NCBI RefSeq assembly: GCF_004912155.1
Contig: NZ_STGX01000008.1
Span: forward strand, 178,034-242,033
Direction: 5' to 3'
DNA length: 64,000 nucleotides
Origin: Glycomyces paridis
GTDB lineage: Bacteria; Actinomycetota; Actinomycetes; Mycobacteriales; Micromonosporaceae
Shown here piece after piece: positions 41,453 to 49,197 of this stretch (position 1 is its first letter; each line of letters opens with the position of its first letter). The notes under the pieces are model-generated. The model searched no databases and was not told the origin of the DNA. It saw nothing but the letters and a program-made list of their open reading frames with translations. The translations under genes and the position numbers were made by a program.

Positions 41453-43146
41453 CGGCTCGTCTCGTCTTCTTCGCTCGTATTGCGCGACACCAGCTTTCGA
41501 TAGCGACCGTTCGACGCGACGAGACTCGCGTGGGTCCCCGATGCCACCGTGCGTCCTTCCTCGACCAGATGGACGACGTCGGCCGCGGCGAGAACGGTGG
41601 CCGAGCTGCTGAAGACGAGTGTCGTCAGCCCGCGCCTCGCGTCTCTCACACGTTCGACGACCTGGCTCTCGGTGACGGCGTCGACGGCGGAGAGCGGGTC
41701 CAGGGCCAGCAGCACGGCCGGCCCGGCCGCGAGTGCGCGAGCGAGTCGCAGTCGCTGTCGTTGGCCGGCGGACAGGTTGACGCCTCGTTCGGCGATCGGG
41801 GTGGCCCATCCGTCGTCGAAGCCGCGCAGCATCTCGTCGATGCCGCTCGCGTAGGCGACGCGCTCCCGCTCGGCGTCGCCTTGATCCCCGTTCGTGAAGA
41901 CGACGTCTCGCAGCGGGCCGGCGAACAGGTAATCGCCGTCGTCCAGGGGAAGGACCGCCCGCCGCAGCACCGTCGGATCGATCTCGGCGAGAGGCTGGTC
42001 GCCCCAGCGGGCATCGGACGTCTCGATCCCGGCGAGTCGTTCCATGATCGCTTTCGCTTGGTGGCGGTCGTCGGTCGCGACGACGGCGAACGCTCCGATC
42101 TCGAGGCGAAGCCCCGACCCGGGATCGGACAGGGCCGCGGTCGCGTCGTTCACCGGTGCGGTACCGCGCGCCAGGGGCTCGATCGAGAGGAAGCGGCTGG
42201 TCCGCTGCGCGGAGACGAGCGCCCGGTTGATGTCGATCGCGGCCTCGATGAAGAAGGAGACCGGCACGACGACGACCGCCACGTACCCGAACACCGCGAC
42301 GAATTCGCCCACGGACATGTCGCCCTGCACGGTCATGCGGGCGGTGAGCCACATGACGATCGCGAGGAAGAGCGCCGGCAGGCCGACTGCGACTCCCCTG
42401 ATCCAGCTTTCGGTCCTCGCCAGGCGGTACCCGGTGCGTCGAACGAGGTCGGACTCGACTTCCCATCGTTCGGCGAACAGCGACTTTCCTCCCAGCGTGG
42501 TCAGCACGCGCAGGCCCGAGACGATGTCCACGATGCGGCCGGAAAGCTCCCCTTCCGCCTTTCGGTACGCCGTGCCGTGGATGCGGAAGCGGTTCAGGAC
42601 GGGCCCGAGCAGTAGGAGGAGCGCGGGTGCTCCGATCAGGATGACGACCGCGAGCAGCGGCGAGATGCGCAGCAGCGCCGCCGCGATGACGACGTACGCG
42701 ACGACTGCGCCCACGCCCGGTCCCGTCACCGTGAGGCTCCGCGCCATGGTCCAAGCGTCGCTGACGCCGATGGCCGCGACCTCGCCGGCCGCGGCCTGGC
42801 GTTGCAGCGACGAGCCCAACCCGATCGACTGCGTCGCCACGGCGCGAATGGTCTGCTGCGCGGCGTAGATCCGGACCTTCGTCATCGTCCGATGGCGGAG
42901 TATCGCCAGGACCGCGATTCCGATCCCGACCCCGCCCAGGATGCCCGCCCACCCCCACACCTTCGCCCCGAGGCCGTACTCAAGTCCCTCGTCGATGGCG
43001 AGCGACAGCACCAGCGGAGGAACGGTCAGCCCGACCATCCACGTACTTCCGAGAAGCGCGCCCAGCAGCACCCGCCTCCACTGACTGCGGACGAGCCACC
43101 ACAGGTAGTGCCACGGTCCCGTCGAGTAGCGATCACGCCGCTCCAT
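41449..43146 (-). CDS. ABC exporter half-transporter with degenerate ATPase domain
   Basis: A 565-residue protein with six membrane segments and an NBD. The ABC signature is intact (LSAGQRQR, about 459-466). The Walker A loop is replaced by VVATDDRHQAKAIM (355-368, no GKS/T), the Q-loop Gln by Leu401, the catalytic Glu after Walker B Asp483 by Pro484, and the H-loop by FSSSA. It cannot bind ATP canonically at its own site but can complete the partner's. ATG 43146 follows GGAG. A gene decayed this precisely is more likely functional asymmetry than a pseudogene, since the frame is open. Confidence 0.9.
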   Translation of the reverse strand: MERRDRYSTGPWHYLWWLVRSQWRRVLLGALLGSTWMVGLTVPPLVLSLAIDEGLEYGLGAKVWGWAGILGGVGIGIAVLAILRHRTMTKVRIYAAQQTIRAVATQSIGLGSSLQRQAAAGEVAAIGVSDAWTMARSLTVTGPGVGAVVAYVVIAAALLRISPLLAVVILIGAPALLLLLGPVLNRFRIHGTAYRKAEGELSGRIVDIVSGLRVLTTLGGKSLFAERWEVESDLVRRTGYRLARTESWIRGVAVGLPALFLAIVMWLTARMTVQGDMSVGEFVAVFGYVAVVVVPVSFFIEAAIDINRALVSAQRTSRFLSIEPLARGTAPVNDATAALSDPGSGLRLEIGAFAVVATDDRHQAKAIMERLAGIETSDARWGDQPLAEIDPTVLRRAVLPLDDGDYLFAGPLRDVVFTNGDQGDAERERVAYASGIDEMLRGFDDGWATPIAERGVNLSAGQRQRLRLARALAAGPAVLLALDPLSAVDAVTESQVVERVRDARRGLTTLVFSSSATVLAAADVVHLVEEGRTVASGTHASLVASNGRYRKLVSRNTSEEDETSR

Positions 43147-43293
43147 CTGCACTCCGATCGCCTGCGACCCATCGGAACGCCGCCGCGTACGAGTCACCGT
43201 CAGATGAGCGCATGGAGCCAGTCTGCCGAACGCGTCGACCCTCACGCCGCCGGGGCGTCGGCCGCCAACGGACCCACGGCAATCGATATGCGG

Positions 43294-43365
43294 TGGGTGC
43301 TACAGGGATCGAACCTGTGACCACCTCCTTGTAAGGGAGGTGCTCTACCGCTGAGCTAAGCACCC
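43294..43365 (-). tRNA. tRNA-Val(UAC)
   Basis: The reverse strand folds as a 72-base cloverleaf: acceptor GGGTGCT/AGCACCC, D arm GCTC/GAGC, anticodon stem CCTCC/GGAGG with loop CTTACAA (anticodon TAC, valine GUA), and T arm ACAGG-TTCGATC-CCTGT. The discriminator is A; CCA is not encoded. TACCCT (43399-43404, minus) is a plausible -10. Confidence 0.96.
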
Positions 43366-43511
43366 GGGGTGGGCTCGGGTGGGGGCCGGGCCTGAGACAG
43401 GGTACCTGAACGGGGGTTTGGGCGCGAGTGAGGGGGCGCGGGGGTCTCGGGGGGCGGGAGGCGTGGGGCACAGGGCGGAATTCAGATGAAGGTTCAAGTG
43501 TTAGGGACGGT

Positions 43512-44228
43512 GTGACTGAACTTCGCGTGGACATCTGGTCTGATATCGCCTGCCCGTGGTGCTATGTCGGGAAGGCCCGGTTCGATAAGGCCGTGCAGCT
43601 GCTCGACGGGAAGGTGGCGGTGAGCGTGCGCCACCGGTCCTTCGAGCTCGACCCGGACCGGGAGGTCGGGGACGTGGCCGCCGTGGTGCCCATGATCGCG
43701 AAGAAGTACGGGATCAGCCCGGCGCAGGCGCAGGCCAACGAGTACAAGCTCGGCGACCTCGCCAAGGCCGAGGGCCTGGAGTACCGGACCGAGGGAAGGG
43801 ATCACGGCAACACCTTCGATCTCCACCGCCTGCTGCACCTGGCCTCGGACCGGGGCCTGGAGGCCGAGGTCTGGAGTGCGTTCTACGCCGCGAACTTCGC
43901 CGACGAGGCCTCGGTCTTCGAGCGCGACCGGGTGGTCGAGGTCGCGGTGGGCGCCGGGCTCGACAGGGACGAGGTCGTCGGGGTGCTCGACGACCCGGAG
44001 GCGTACCGGGAGGCCGTGCGCGCCGACGAGGCCGAGGCCGCCGCGCTCGGGGCGACGGGCGTGCCGTTCTTCGTGATCGACGAGAAGTACGGGATCTCGG
44101 GCGCCCAGCCCACCGAGCTGTTCGCCGAGGTCCTCGAAAAGGCTTGGGGCGAAAAGCGACCGGTGATCACCACGATCACCGGCGCGGAGGACGCGGAGGC
44201 GTGCGGGCCCGACGGTTGCCCGATCTGA
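43512..44228 (+). CDS. DsbA/FrnE-family thioredoxin-fold oxidoreductase
   Basis: A 238-residue cytosolic protein with CPWCY near the N-terminus (SDIACPWCYVGKARFD), the FrnE/2-hydroxychromene-carboxylate isomerase-like fold, and VPFFVIDEKYGISGAQP near the end carrying the cis-Pro. It ends in a Cys-rich ACGPDGCPI tail. It probably handles disulfides or polyketide-type isomerisation; FrnE was named from a polyketide cluster, but the family is general. GTG 43512 is chosen so that the protein begins just before the first beta strand. Confidence 0.9.
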   Translation: MTELRVDIWSDIACPWCYVGKARFDKAVQLLDGKVAVSVRHRSFELDPDREVGDVAAVVPMIAKKYGISPAQAQANEYKLGDLAKAEGLEYRTEGRDHGNTFDLHRLLHLASDRGLEAEVWSAFYAANFADEASVFERDRVVEVAVGAGLDRDEVVGVLDDPEAYREAVRADEAEAAALGATGVPFFVIDEKYGISGAQPTELFAEVLEKAWGEKRPVITTITGAEDAEACGPDGCPI

Positions 44229-44257
44229 CCGAGCCCTCGGGCATAAGTGGCCAAACC

Positions 44258-44287
44258 TTCACGAACGGACACCTCCGGGAATATCCT
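44258..44287 (+). promoter_or_regulatory. promoter of the eRF1-like gene
   Basis: TTCACG and TATCCT are separated by 18 bases upstream of a GAGGAGG ribosome-binding site (44307-44313). Confidence 0.45.
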
Positions 44288-44321
44288 GAGGCGAATTCCG
44301 CTCAACGAGGAGGCGATAGCC

Positions 44322-45461
44322 ATGCCGATGGACCGCGAGACGCAACTGAAGCTGGTGAACCTGCGCGACGACACCGGCGTGCTCTCGCTCTACGTCAACG
44401 CCGACCCCAGGCAGGAAGGTTCCACCCCGCCCTGGAAGACCCGCCTCGAACTGGGGGTCAAGCAGCTGCTGGAGGCCGTCGACAACGGCACCCGCTCGCT
44501 GCTCGGCCGCCGCGTCGAGGAGATGAAGCTCGACATCGAGCAACTCGTCCGGCCCGGTGAGCCCGGCGTCGGGCGCGCCCTGTTCGTGGCGCTCGAAAGC
44601 GGCCGGTCCTACCGCGTCGCCATGCAGACGCCCCTGGTCGACCGCGTCGCCCTCGCCCCCCGCTCGCACATCTCGCCGATGTTCGGCGCGTGGGCCGAGG
44701 GCTCGCCCGTCGGCATCGCCGTCGTCGACCGCAAGGGGATGCGCCTGCTCGACAGCCGCTTCGGCCGCTGCGAGGAGATCTCCGGGCTCGCCTTCGAGCT
44801 CGACACCTCCGAATGGCGCGTCATGAAGGGCCCCGGCAGCCACGGCGGCGCGAACTCCTACACCCAGCACGACCTGTTCGACTTCCGCGTCGCCGAGCAC
44901 CTCCAGAAGTTCCTCGCCGCCGCGCACACCACCCTGACCGACCACGTGTCGACGTTCGGGTGGGAGCTGCTGGTCGTCACCGGCGACCCCGACCTGGTCG
45001 AGGCCGCCACCAAGGAGCTGCGCAACGGGTTCAAGGCCGAGGTCGTGGCCTCGAAGCTGGTGCTGAGCCAGGCCACGCCCGCGCAGATCGAGGAGGCGCT
45101 GGCCCCCGAGATCGGCGCCGCCAGGGCGCAGCGGGACGGGAAGCTCGCCGCCGAGTTCGCCGAAGGCAGGCCCCGGACCGCGCTCGGTTCGGAGGAGGTG
45201 CTCGACGCGCTCCAAGAGGGGCGGGTCGACCGCCTGCTCATCGAGCGCGACTCGGTGTGGAGCGGCAGGCTGATCCCGGAGGGCTCGGTGCTCGCCGACG
45301 CGATGGCGCCGGGGGAGCCGGAGCTCGCGACCGCGATCGCCGACGCCCAGCTGGGCGAGGCGATGATCGAGATGGCGCTGTCCTCGGACGCGCGGGTCTC
45401 GATCCTCAGCGGCGGACTCGGAGAGAAGATCGGGGGCGTCGGCGCGATGCTGCGCTGGTGA
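44322..45461 (+). CDS. eRF1-like (baeRF/VLRF1-type) protein
   Basis: A 379-residue soluble protein. The N-terminal segment LVNLRDDTGVLSLYVNADPRQ and middle HISPMFGAWAEGSPVGIAVVDRKGMRLL, followed by a Rossmann-like ELLVVTGDPDLVEAATKELR part and a terminal L7Ae-like RVDRLLIERDS...LSSDARVSILSGGLGEKIGGVGAMLRW part, fit the bacterial archaeo-eukaryotic release-factor-like families. Those include peptidyl-tRNA hydrolases in ribosome rescue. The exact subfamily is uncertain. GAGGAGG lies 8 bases before ATG. Confidence 0.6.
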   Translation: MPMDRETQLKLVNLRDDTGVLSLYVNADPRQEGSTPPWKTRLELGVKQLLEAVDNGTRSLLGRRVEEMKLDIEQLVRPGEPGVGRALFVALESGRSYRVAMQTPLVDRVALAPRSHISPMFGAWAEGSPVGIAVVDRKGMRLLDSRFGRCEEISGLAFELDTSEWRVMKGPGSHGGANSYTQHDLFDFRVAEHLQKFLAAAHTTLTDHVSTFGWELLVVTGDPDLVEAATKELRNGFKAEVVASKLVLSQATPAQIEEALAPEIGAARAQRDGKLAAEFAEGRPRTALGSEEVLDALQEGRVDRLLIERDSVWSGRLIPEGSVLADAMAPGEPELATAIADAQLGEAMIEMALSSDARVSILSGGLGEKIGGVGAMLRW

Positions 45462-45465
45462 CCGC

Positions 45466-45495
45466 TTGACAAGAAGTTAGGTTATGCTAACCTAT
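45466..45495 (+). promoter_or_regulatory. promoter with DtxR/IdeR iron box
   Basis: TTAGGTTATGCTAACCTAT (45477-45495) matches the 19-bp iron-box consensus at 17 positions. It overlaps TTGACA (45466-45471)-N16-TAACCT (45488-45493), so Fe-loaded regulator would block this promoter. The first downstream element is a hairpin (45513-45545), then the FAD monooxygenase. Confidence 0.85.
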
Positions 45496-45512
45496 CTTCG
45501 GCAGCACGACAC

Positions 45513-45545
45513 CAGGGCCGCGGGCACTCACCTCCCGCGGCCCTG
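45513..45545 (+). terminator. hairpin downstream of the iron box
   Basis: CAGGGCCGCGGG pairs perfectly with CCCGCGGCCCTG (12 bp) around a 9-base loop. It may end the eRF1-like transcript, or attenuate transcripts from the iron-box promoter. Confidence 0.65.
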
Positions 45546-45596
45546 TTGGCCGTCCGGGCACCGGATTGAGGTGCGTCACATCCACTTGCGAAAGTC

Positions 45597-45625
45597 TTCC
45601 CTCCGAGGGGTTCCGGGTCTATTTT
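45597..45625 (+). promoter_or_regulatory. promoter of the FAD monooxygenase gene
   Basis: TTCCCT (45597-45602) and TATTTT (45620-45625) are 17 bases apart. The operator at 45626-45647 begins right after the -10. Confidence 0.5.
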
Positions 45626-45647
45626 TAATTCATCAGTCGATGAATTA
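45626..45647. promoter_or_regulatory. 22-bp palindromic operator of the FAD monooxygenase gene
   Basis: TAATTCATC and GATGAATTA form a perfect 9-4-9 inverted repeat, AT-rich in a very GC-rich genome. It covers the predicted transcription start. The form fits MarR- or TetR-type repressors; none is encoded next door. Confidence 0.7.
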
Positions 45648-45680
45648 CAGATTCGCCGACACACCCCAAGGGAGACAGCC

Positions 45681-47102
45681 ATGTCCGACCCACAGCACGC
45701 CGAGGTCATCGTCGTCGGCGCCGGCCCCACCGGCCTCCTGCTCGCGGGCGACCTCGCCGAGGCCGGCGTCCAGGTGACCGTCCTGGAACGCCGCGGCGCC
45801 GAACTCTCCAACCTCTCCCGCGCCTTCGGCGTCCACGCCCGCACCCTCGAAGAGTTCGACGCCCGCGGCCTCGCCGAGGAACTCCTCTCGCACGGCGGCG
45901 CGCAACTGCCCGGCATCCGACTGTTCAACCGCGTCACCCTCCACCTCGCCGACCTCGAAACCCGCTTCCCGTTCCTGCTCATGACCCCGCAGTACACGGT
46001 CGAAGAGGTCCTGCGCCGCCGCGCGGTCGCCGCCGGAGCCGCGATCCTCTACGACCACAAGGTCACCGGAATCGACCAGGCCGACGGCACCGTCACCGTC
46101 CGCACCGACCGCGGCGACTGGACCGCCCCCTACGTCGTGGGCGCCGACGGCGTCGGCAGCGCCGTCCGCCGCGCCATCGGCATGCCCTACCCGGGCGAAT
46201 CGGTCCTCAAATCGATCATGCTCGCCGACGTCAAACTCGCCGAACCGCCCGCCGAGAGCCCCGCCATCCAAGGCGTCAACGGCGCCTTCTGCTTCGTCGC
46301 CACCTTCGGCGACGGCTACTGGCGCGTCTTCGCCTGGAACGCCGCCGAACAGAAGAGCGACGACGAACCCATCGAACTCGACGAGGTCAAAGCCGCCGCC
46401 AAGCTCGCCTTCGGCACCGACTTCGGCATGCACGACCCCCGCTGGATCTCCCGCTTCCACTCCGACGAGCGCCAGGTCCCCGCCTACCGCGACGGCGGCG
46501 TGTTCCTCGCCGGCGACGCCGCCCACTGCCACTCGCCCGCCGGCGGCCAGGGCATGAACACCGGCCTCCAGGACGCGGCCAACCTCTCCTGGAAACTCGC
46601 CGCCGTCCTCCGCGGCGCCGACCCCGCCCTGCTCGACACCTACCACTCCGAACGCCACCCCGTCGGCAAGGCCGTGCTCCGCTCCAGCGGCGCCATCATC
46701 CGACTCGCCGCCGAACGCTCCAAGCTCAAGGCCGCCATCGGCGGCATGGCCGCCGCCACCGCCCTCCACATCAAGCCGATCGAGGCCAAGGCCATGGGCA
46801 TGATCTCCGGCGTCGGCATCCACTACGGGCACGAGAAGGGCGAGGACGCACTGGTCGGCCACCGCGCCAACGACATCGCGCTGGCCGACGGAACCCGCCT
46901 GTACGAGGCGCTGCGCGGCGGCCGCTTCGTCGTCCTCGACAGCGAGGAGGCCTACGAGGGCCGCTTCACCGCGAACGCCGCCTCGGCCGCGCCCGACGGC
47001 GAGGTCAAGATCGTGCGGCCCGACGCCTACATCGGCTGGGCCGGGGCCGACGACCCGGACGCGATCCGGGCCTACCTCGCGAGCCACGCGGGCCGAAGCT
47101 GA
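45681..47102 (+). CDS. PheA/TfdB-class FAD monooxygenase
   Basis: A 473-residue flavin hydroxylase: FAD-binding GAGPTGLLLAGDL (about 13-25), YVVGADGVGSAVRR (the DG motif) and GDAAHCHSPAGGQGMNTGLQD, with a short thioredoxin-like C-terminal part. Relatives hydroxylate phenols, polyketides or rifampicin-like drugs; the substrate cannot be named. GGGAG lies before ATG. It is framed by a palindromic operator upstream and a strong terminator downstream, so it is its own unit. Confidence 0.9.
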   Translation: MSDPQHAEVIVVGAGPTGLLLAGDLAEAGVQVTVLERRGAELSNLSRAFGVHARTLEEFDARGLAEELLSHGGAQLPGIRLFNRVTLHLADLETRFPFLLMTPQYTVEEVLRRRAVAAGAAILYDHKVTGIDQADGTVTVRTDRGDWTAPYVVGADGVGSAVRRAIGMPYPGESVLKSIMLADVKLAEPPAESPAIQGVNGAFCFVATFGDGYWRVFAWNAAEQKSDDEPIELDEVKAAAKLAFGTDFGMHDPRWISRFHSDERQVPAYRDGGVFLAGDAAHCHSPAGGQGMNTGLQDAANLSWKLAAVLRGADPALLDTYHSERHPVGKAVLRSSGAIIRLAAERSKLKAAIGGMAAATALHIKPIEAKAMGMISGVGIHYGHEKGEDALVGHRANDIALADGTRLYEALRGGRFVVLDSEEAYEGRFTANAASAAPDGEVKIVRPDAYIGWAGADDPDAIRAYLASHAGRS

Positions 47103-47113
47103 ACCGGGAAACC

Positions 47114-47142
47114 GCGGCGGCGGGCCGAAGGCCCGCCGCCGC
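47114..47142 (+). terminator. terminator of the FAD monooxygenase gene
   Basis: GCGGCGGCGGGCC pairs with GGCCCGCCGCCGC around GAA (13 bp), 11 bases after the stop. Confidence 0.85.
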
Positions 47143-47404
47143 ACTCGTGCCGCCGTCCCCAATGGGCGCACCCGCAGGCAGCGTCCGACCTGGCATAAGT
47201 GATCGTCTATTTCTTTAAGCGAAACGCTGAAGATCATCGATGAATTGCATTGTGGCGCTTGGCATATTGACCGAGAAATTTACCGCGGGTTGTTGTGCAA
47301 GAATCATGGGAGCGCTACCGTTCTCGTAGTGTCCGCGTCGGAACCGGGGGGTCGGCGAGTCGGACGCGACCCTCGCCTGCCGATCCTTGGAGTCGACCCT
47401 CGCC
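47143..47404. other. leader region of the glycosyltransferase gene with AT-rich patch
   Basis: About 47200-47300 is AT-rich (TCTATTTCTTTAAGCG, CATATTGACCGAGAAATTTA), the lowest-GC stretch nearby, likely a promoter. No confident -10/-35 pair was found. TGGGAGCGCTACCG (47307-47320) resembles a CebR/CelR box. A reverse-strand 63-codon frame here has no ribosome-binding site and is not called. Confidence 0.5.
47307..47320. promoter_or_regulatory. CebR/CelR-like operator
   Basis: TGGGAGCGCTACCG matches TGGGAGCGCTCCCA, the cellobiose-responsive LacI-family operator of actinobacteria, at 12 of 14 positions. It lies 85 bases before the glycosyltransferase ATG. Confidence 0.5.
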
Positions 47405-49096
47405 ATGGCCGCATATGATGAACTTCCTTCTCCACCAACGGATGCAGAGCTCTACGGCTACTTCGGCCCCCAGCGCCGCTGGGTCATGGCGGTCATGTTC
47501 GCCTCCTGCCTATTCCCCGCCGGCGCGACGGTGGCACTGGCGATCACCAACCCTCTCTTGTGGCCTTTCGGAGTGGTGCTGATCCTCAACACGGTGATGG
47601 TGGGGCTCTCCGCCGTCGACGGACTGCGCGAAAGGCGTTTCACGGCAGCCGGACACCGCCTATTGCGGAGCGCGTACAAGCCGGAAACACCGCCCACAGT
47701 GGATGTCTTCCTGCCGACCTGCGGCGAGACCCTCGACGTGCTCGCCAACACCTACCGGCATGTGGCGGCCCTCGAATGGGACGGCCCGCTCGGCGTCCTC
47801 GTCCTCGACGAGACCGGCCGCGAGGAGGTCCGCGAACTCGCCGAACGGCACGGCTTCGCCTACAGCCACCGCGCCGACCCCGGCGCCGGCAAGAAGGCCG
47901 GGAACCTCAACCACGGCCTGAGCCTGTCGGCCGCCGAGTACGTGACCGTCTTCGACGCCGACTTCTGCCCGCGCCCGGACTTCCTGCGCCACCTCATGCC
48001 CTACACCGCCGACGCGAGCGTCGCGATCGTGCAGTCCCCGCAGGTCTTCGACACCGCGCGCTCCATGAACTGGCTCCAGCGCACCGGCGCCGCCGCCCAG
48101 GAGCAGTTCTACCGCTGGCTCCAGCCCGCCCGCGACGCCGACGACGTCGCCGTCTGCTGCGGCTCCAACGCCGTCTACCGCCGCGCCGCCCTCGACCGCA
48201 TCGGCGGCTTCGTCGTGCGCGACCACTCCGAGGACCTCTACACCGGCCTCGCCCTCTACCGCCTGGGCCTGCGCACCGTCTACGTGCCCGTCGCCGTCGC
48301 CAAGGGCCTCAGCCCCGACACCCTGGAGGCCTTCCTCAACCAGCAGTACCGCTGGTGCCTGGGCAACCTCGAACTCGCCCGGCCCCGCGCCCTGCCGAGC
48401 ATGGGCCTGCCCGCGCGCGGCCAGATCGGCTTCTGGGCGGGCATCGGCGGCTACCTCATGGGCGTGGTCAACATCGTCGCGGTGCCGCTGCCGATGCTCA
48501 TCGTCCTCGCCTGGCAGCCCGACCGGATCAGCCCGGTCCACCTCCTGCCGTTCCTGGTCCCCATCTGGACCTGGGCGGTCCTGCTGCCGCTGCTCCACCG
48601 CTCCCGCACCCGCCTGGAGACCCTCCGCGCGAGCATGCTCGCCAGCTTCGCCCACCTCGTCGCCCTCCGGGACCTCCTGCGCGGCCGGGCCGCCGAATGG
48701 GTCCCCACCGGTGCCCGCCGCCGCGCGAACCCGCTGGTGCGGACCGCCGTCGCCTGGATCATCGGCTGGACGGGGACCACGCTCGCGGCCATGTGGGCGC
48801 TTCTCGCCTACGACGTCGCCGTGCACGGCTGGGAGCGCCTGTGGGGCGCCGCCGTGCTCATCGGCGTCCACACCTACCTGGCGGCGCCCGTGGTGGCCGC
48901 CGCCTGGGGCTCGCTGCGTCGACGCGGCCGCGCGCGCCCCGAACCCGCACCGAACGAAGGAGAAGGCCATGCGCCCCAAGATCAGCCCGTCACCGAACCG
49001 TTTGCCGTGGTCGGCGGCCCTGGCATGGACCGGTCTGCTCGCCGCGACCGCGATCCTCGCCTCGGGAGCGCTGCCGCTTTAGCGTTGCGGCGGTAG
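47405..49096 (+). CDS. cellulose-synthase-like family 2 glycosyltransferase
   Basis: A 563-residue membrane enzyme. Two N-terminal membrane helices (about 25-65) precede a GT-A domain with VDVFLPTCGE, the metal-binding FDADF, EDLYTGL (catalytic Asp) and QQYRWCLGN (the QxxRW motif of processive synthases). Four more membrane helices follow. It probably makes and extrudes a beta-linked polysaccharide. No BcsB, cellulase or PilZ partner is adjacent. ATG 47405 is about 12 bases after GGAG; TTG 47387 is possible. The last about 45 residues are low-complexity and overlap a second ORF. Confidence 0.88.
   Translation: MAAYDELPSPPTDAELYGYFGPQRRWVMAVMFASCLFPAGATVALAITNPLLWPFGVVLILNTVMVGLSAVDGLRERRFTAAGHRLLRSAYKPETPPTVDVFLPTCGETLDVLANTYRHVAALEWDGPLGVLVLDETGREEVRELAERHGFAYSHRADPGAGKKAGNLNHGLSLSAAEYVTVFDADFCPRPDFLRHLMPYTADASVAIVQSPQVFDTARSMNWLQRTGAAAQEQFYRWLQPARDADDVAVCCGSNAVYRRAALDRIGGFVVRDHSEDLYTGLALYRLGLRTVYVPVAVAKGLSPDTLEAFLNQQYRWCLGNLELARPRALPSMGLPARGQIGFWAGIGGYLMGVVNIVAVPLPMLIVLAWQPDRISPVHLLPFLVPIWTWAVLLPLLHRSRTRLETLRASMLASFAHLVALRDLLRGRAAEWVPTGARRRANPLVRTAVAWIIGWTGTTLAAMWALLAYDVAVHGWERLWGAAVLIGVHTYLAAPVVAAAWGSLRRRGRARPEPAPNEGEGHAPQDQPVTEPFAVVGGPGMDRSARRDRDPRLGSAAALALRR
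48969..49082 (+). CDS. 37-residue membrane peptide nested in the glycosyltransferase 3' end
   Basis: In another frame from the enzyme, ATG 48969 follows AAGGAGAAGG at good spacing. The ORF encodes MRPKISPSPNRLPWSAALAW plus a hydrophobic stretch (TGLLAATAILASGALPL): a basic head and one membrane helix, stopping at 49082. The strong ribosome-binding site and membrane-peptide shape make it a likely gene rather than a shadow. Confidence 0.55.
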   Translation: MRPKISPSPNRLPWSAALAWTGLLAATAILASGALPL

Positions 49097-49197
49097 CGCA
49101 TCCGGCGCCCTTCCCGGCACCGCCGGGGAGGGCGCCTCCGCGCGCAAAGTCGGTGAACGGACCGCCGGGGACCGCCCGGAAAGATATCGTCGCGAAT

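Noticed and set aside
41449-43146. Degenerate ABC subunit as a pseudogene
   Set aside because: The frame is full length, the start and overlap are intact and the losses mirror those in the partner, which fits functional asymmetry.
45462-45680. Iron box as part of a siderophore locus
   Set aside because: No siderophore synthetase, transporter or ferric reductase gene is adjacent; the next gene is a generic FAD monooxygenase.
47215-47406. Reverse-strand 63-codon frame before the glycosyltransferase
   Set aside because: No ribosome-binding site, it crosses an AT-rich promoter-like stretch and the CebR-like box, and its product shows no recognisable pattern.
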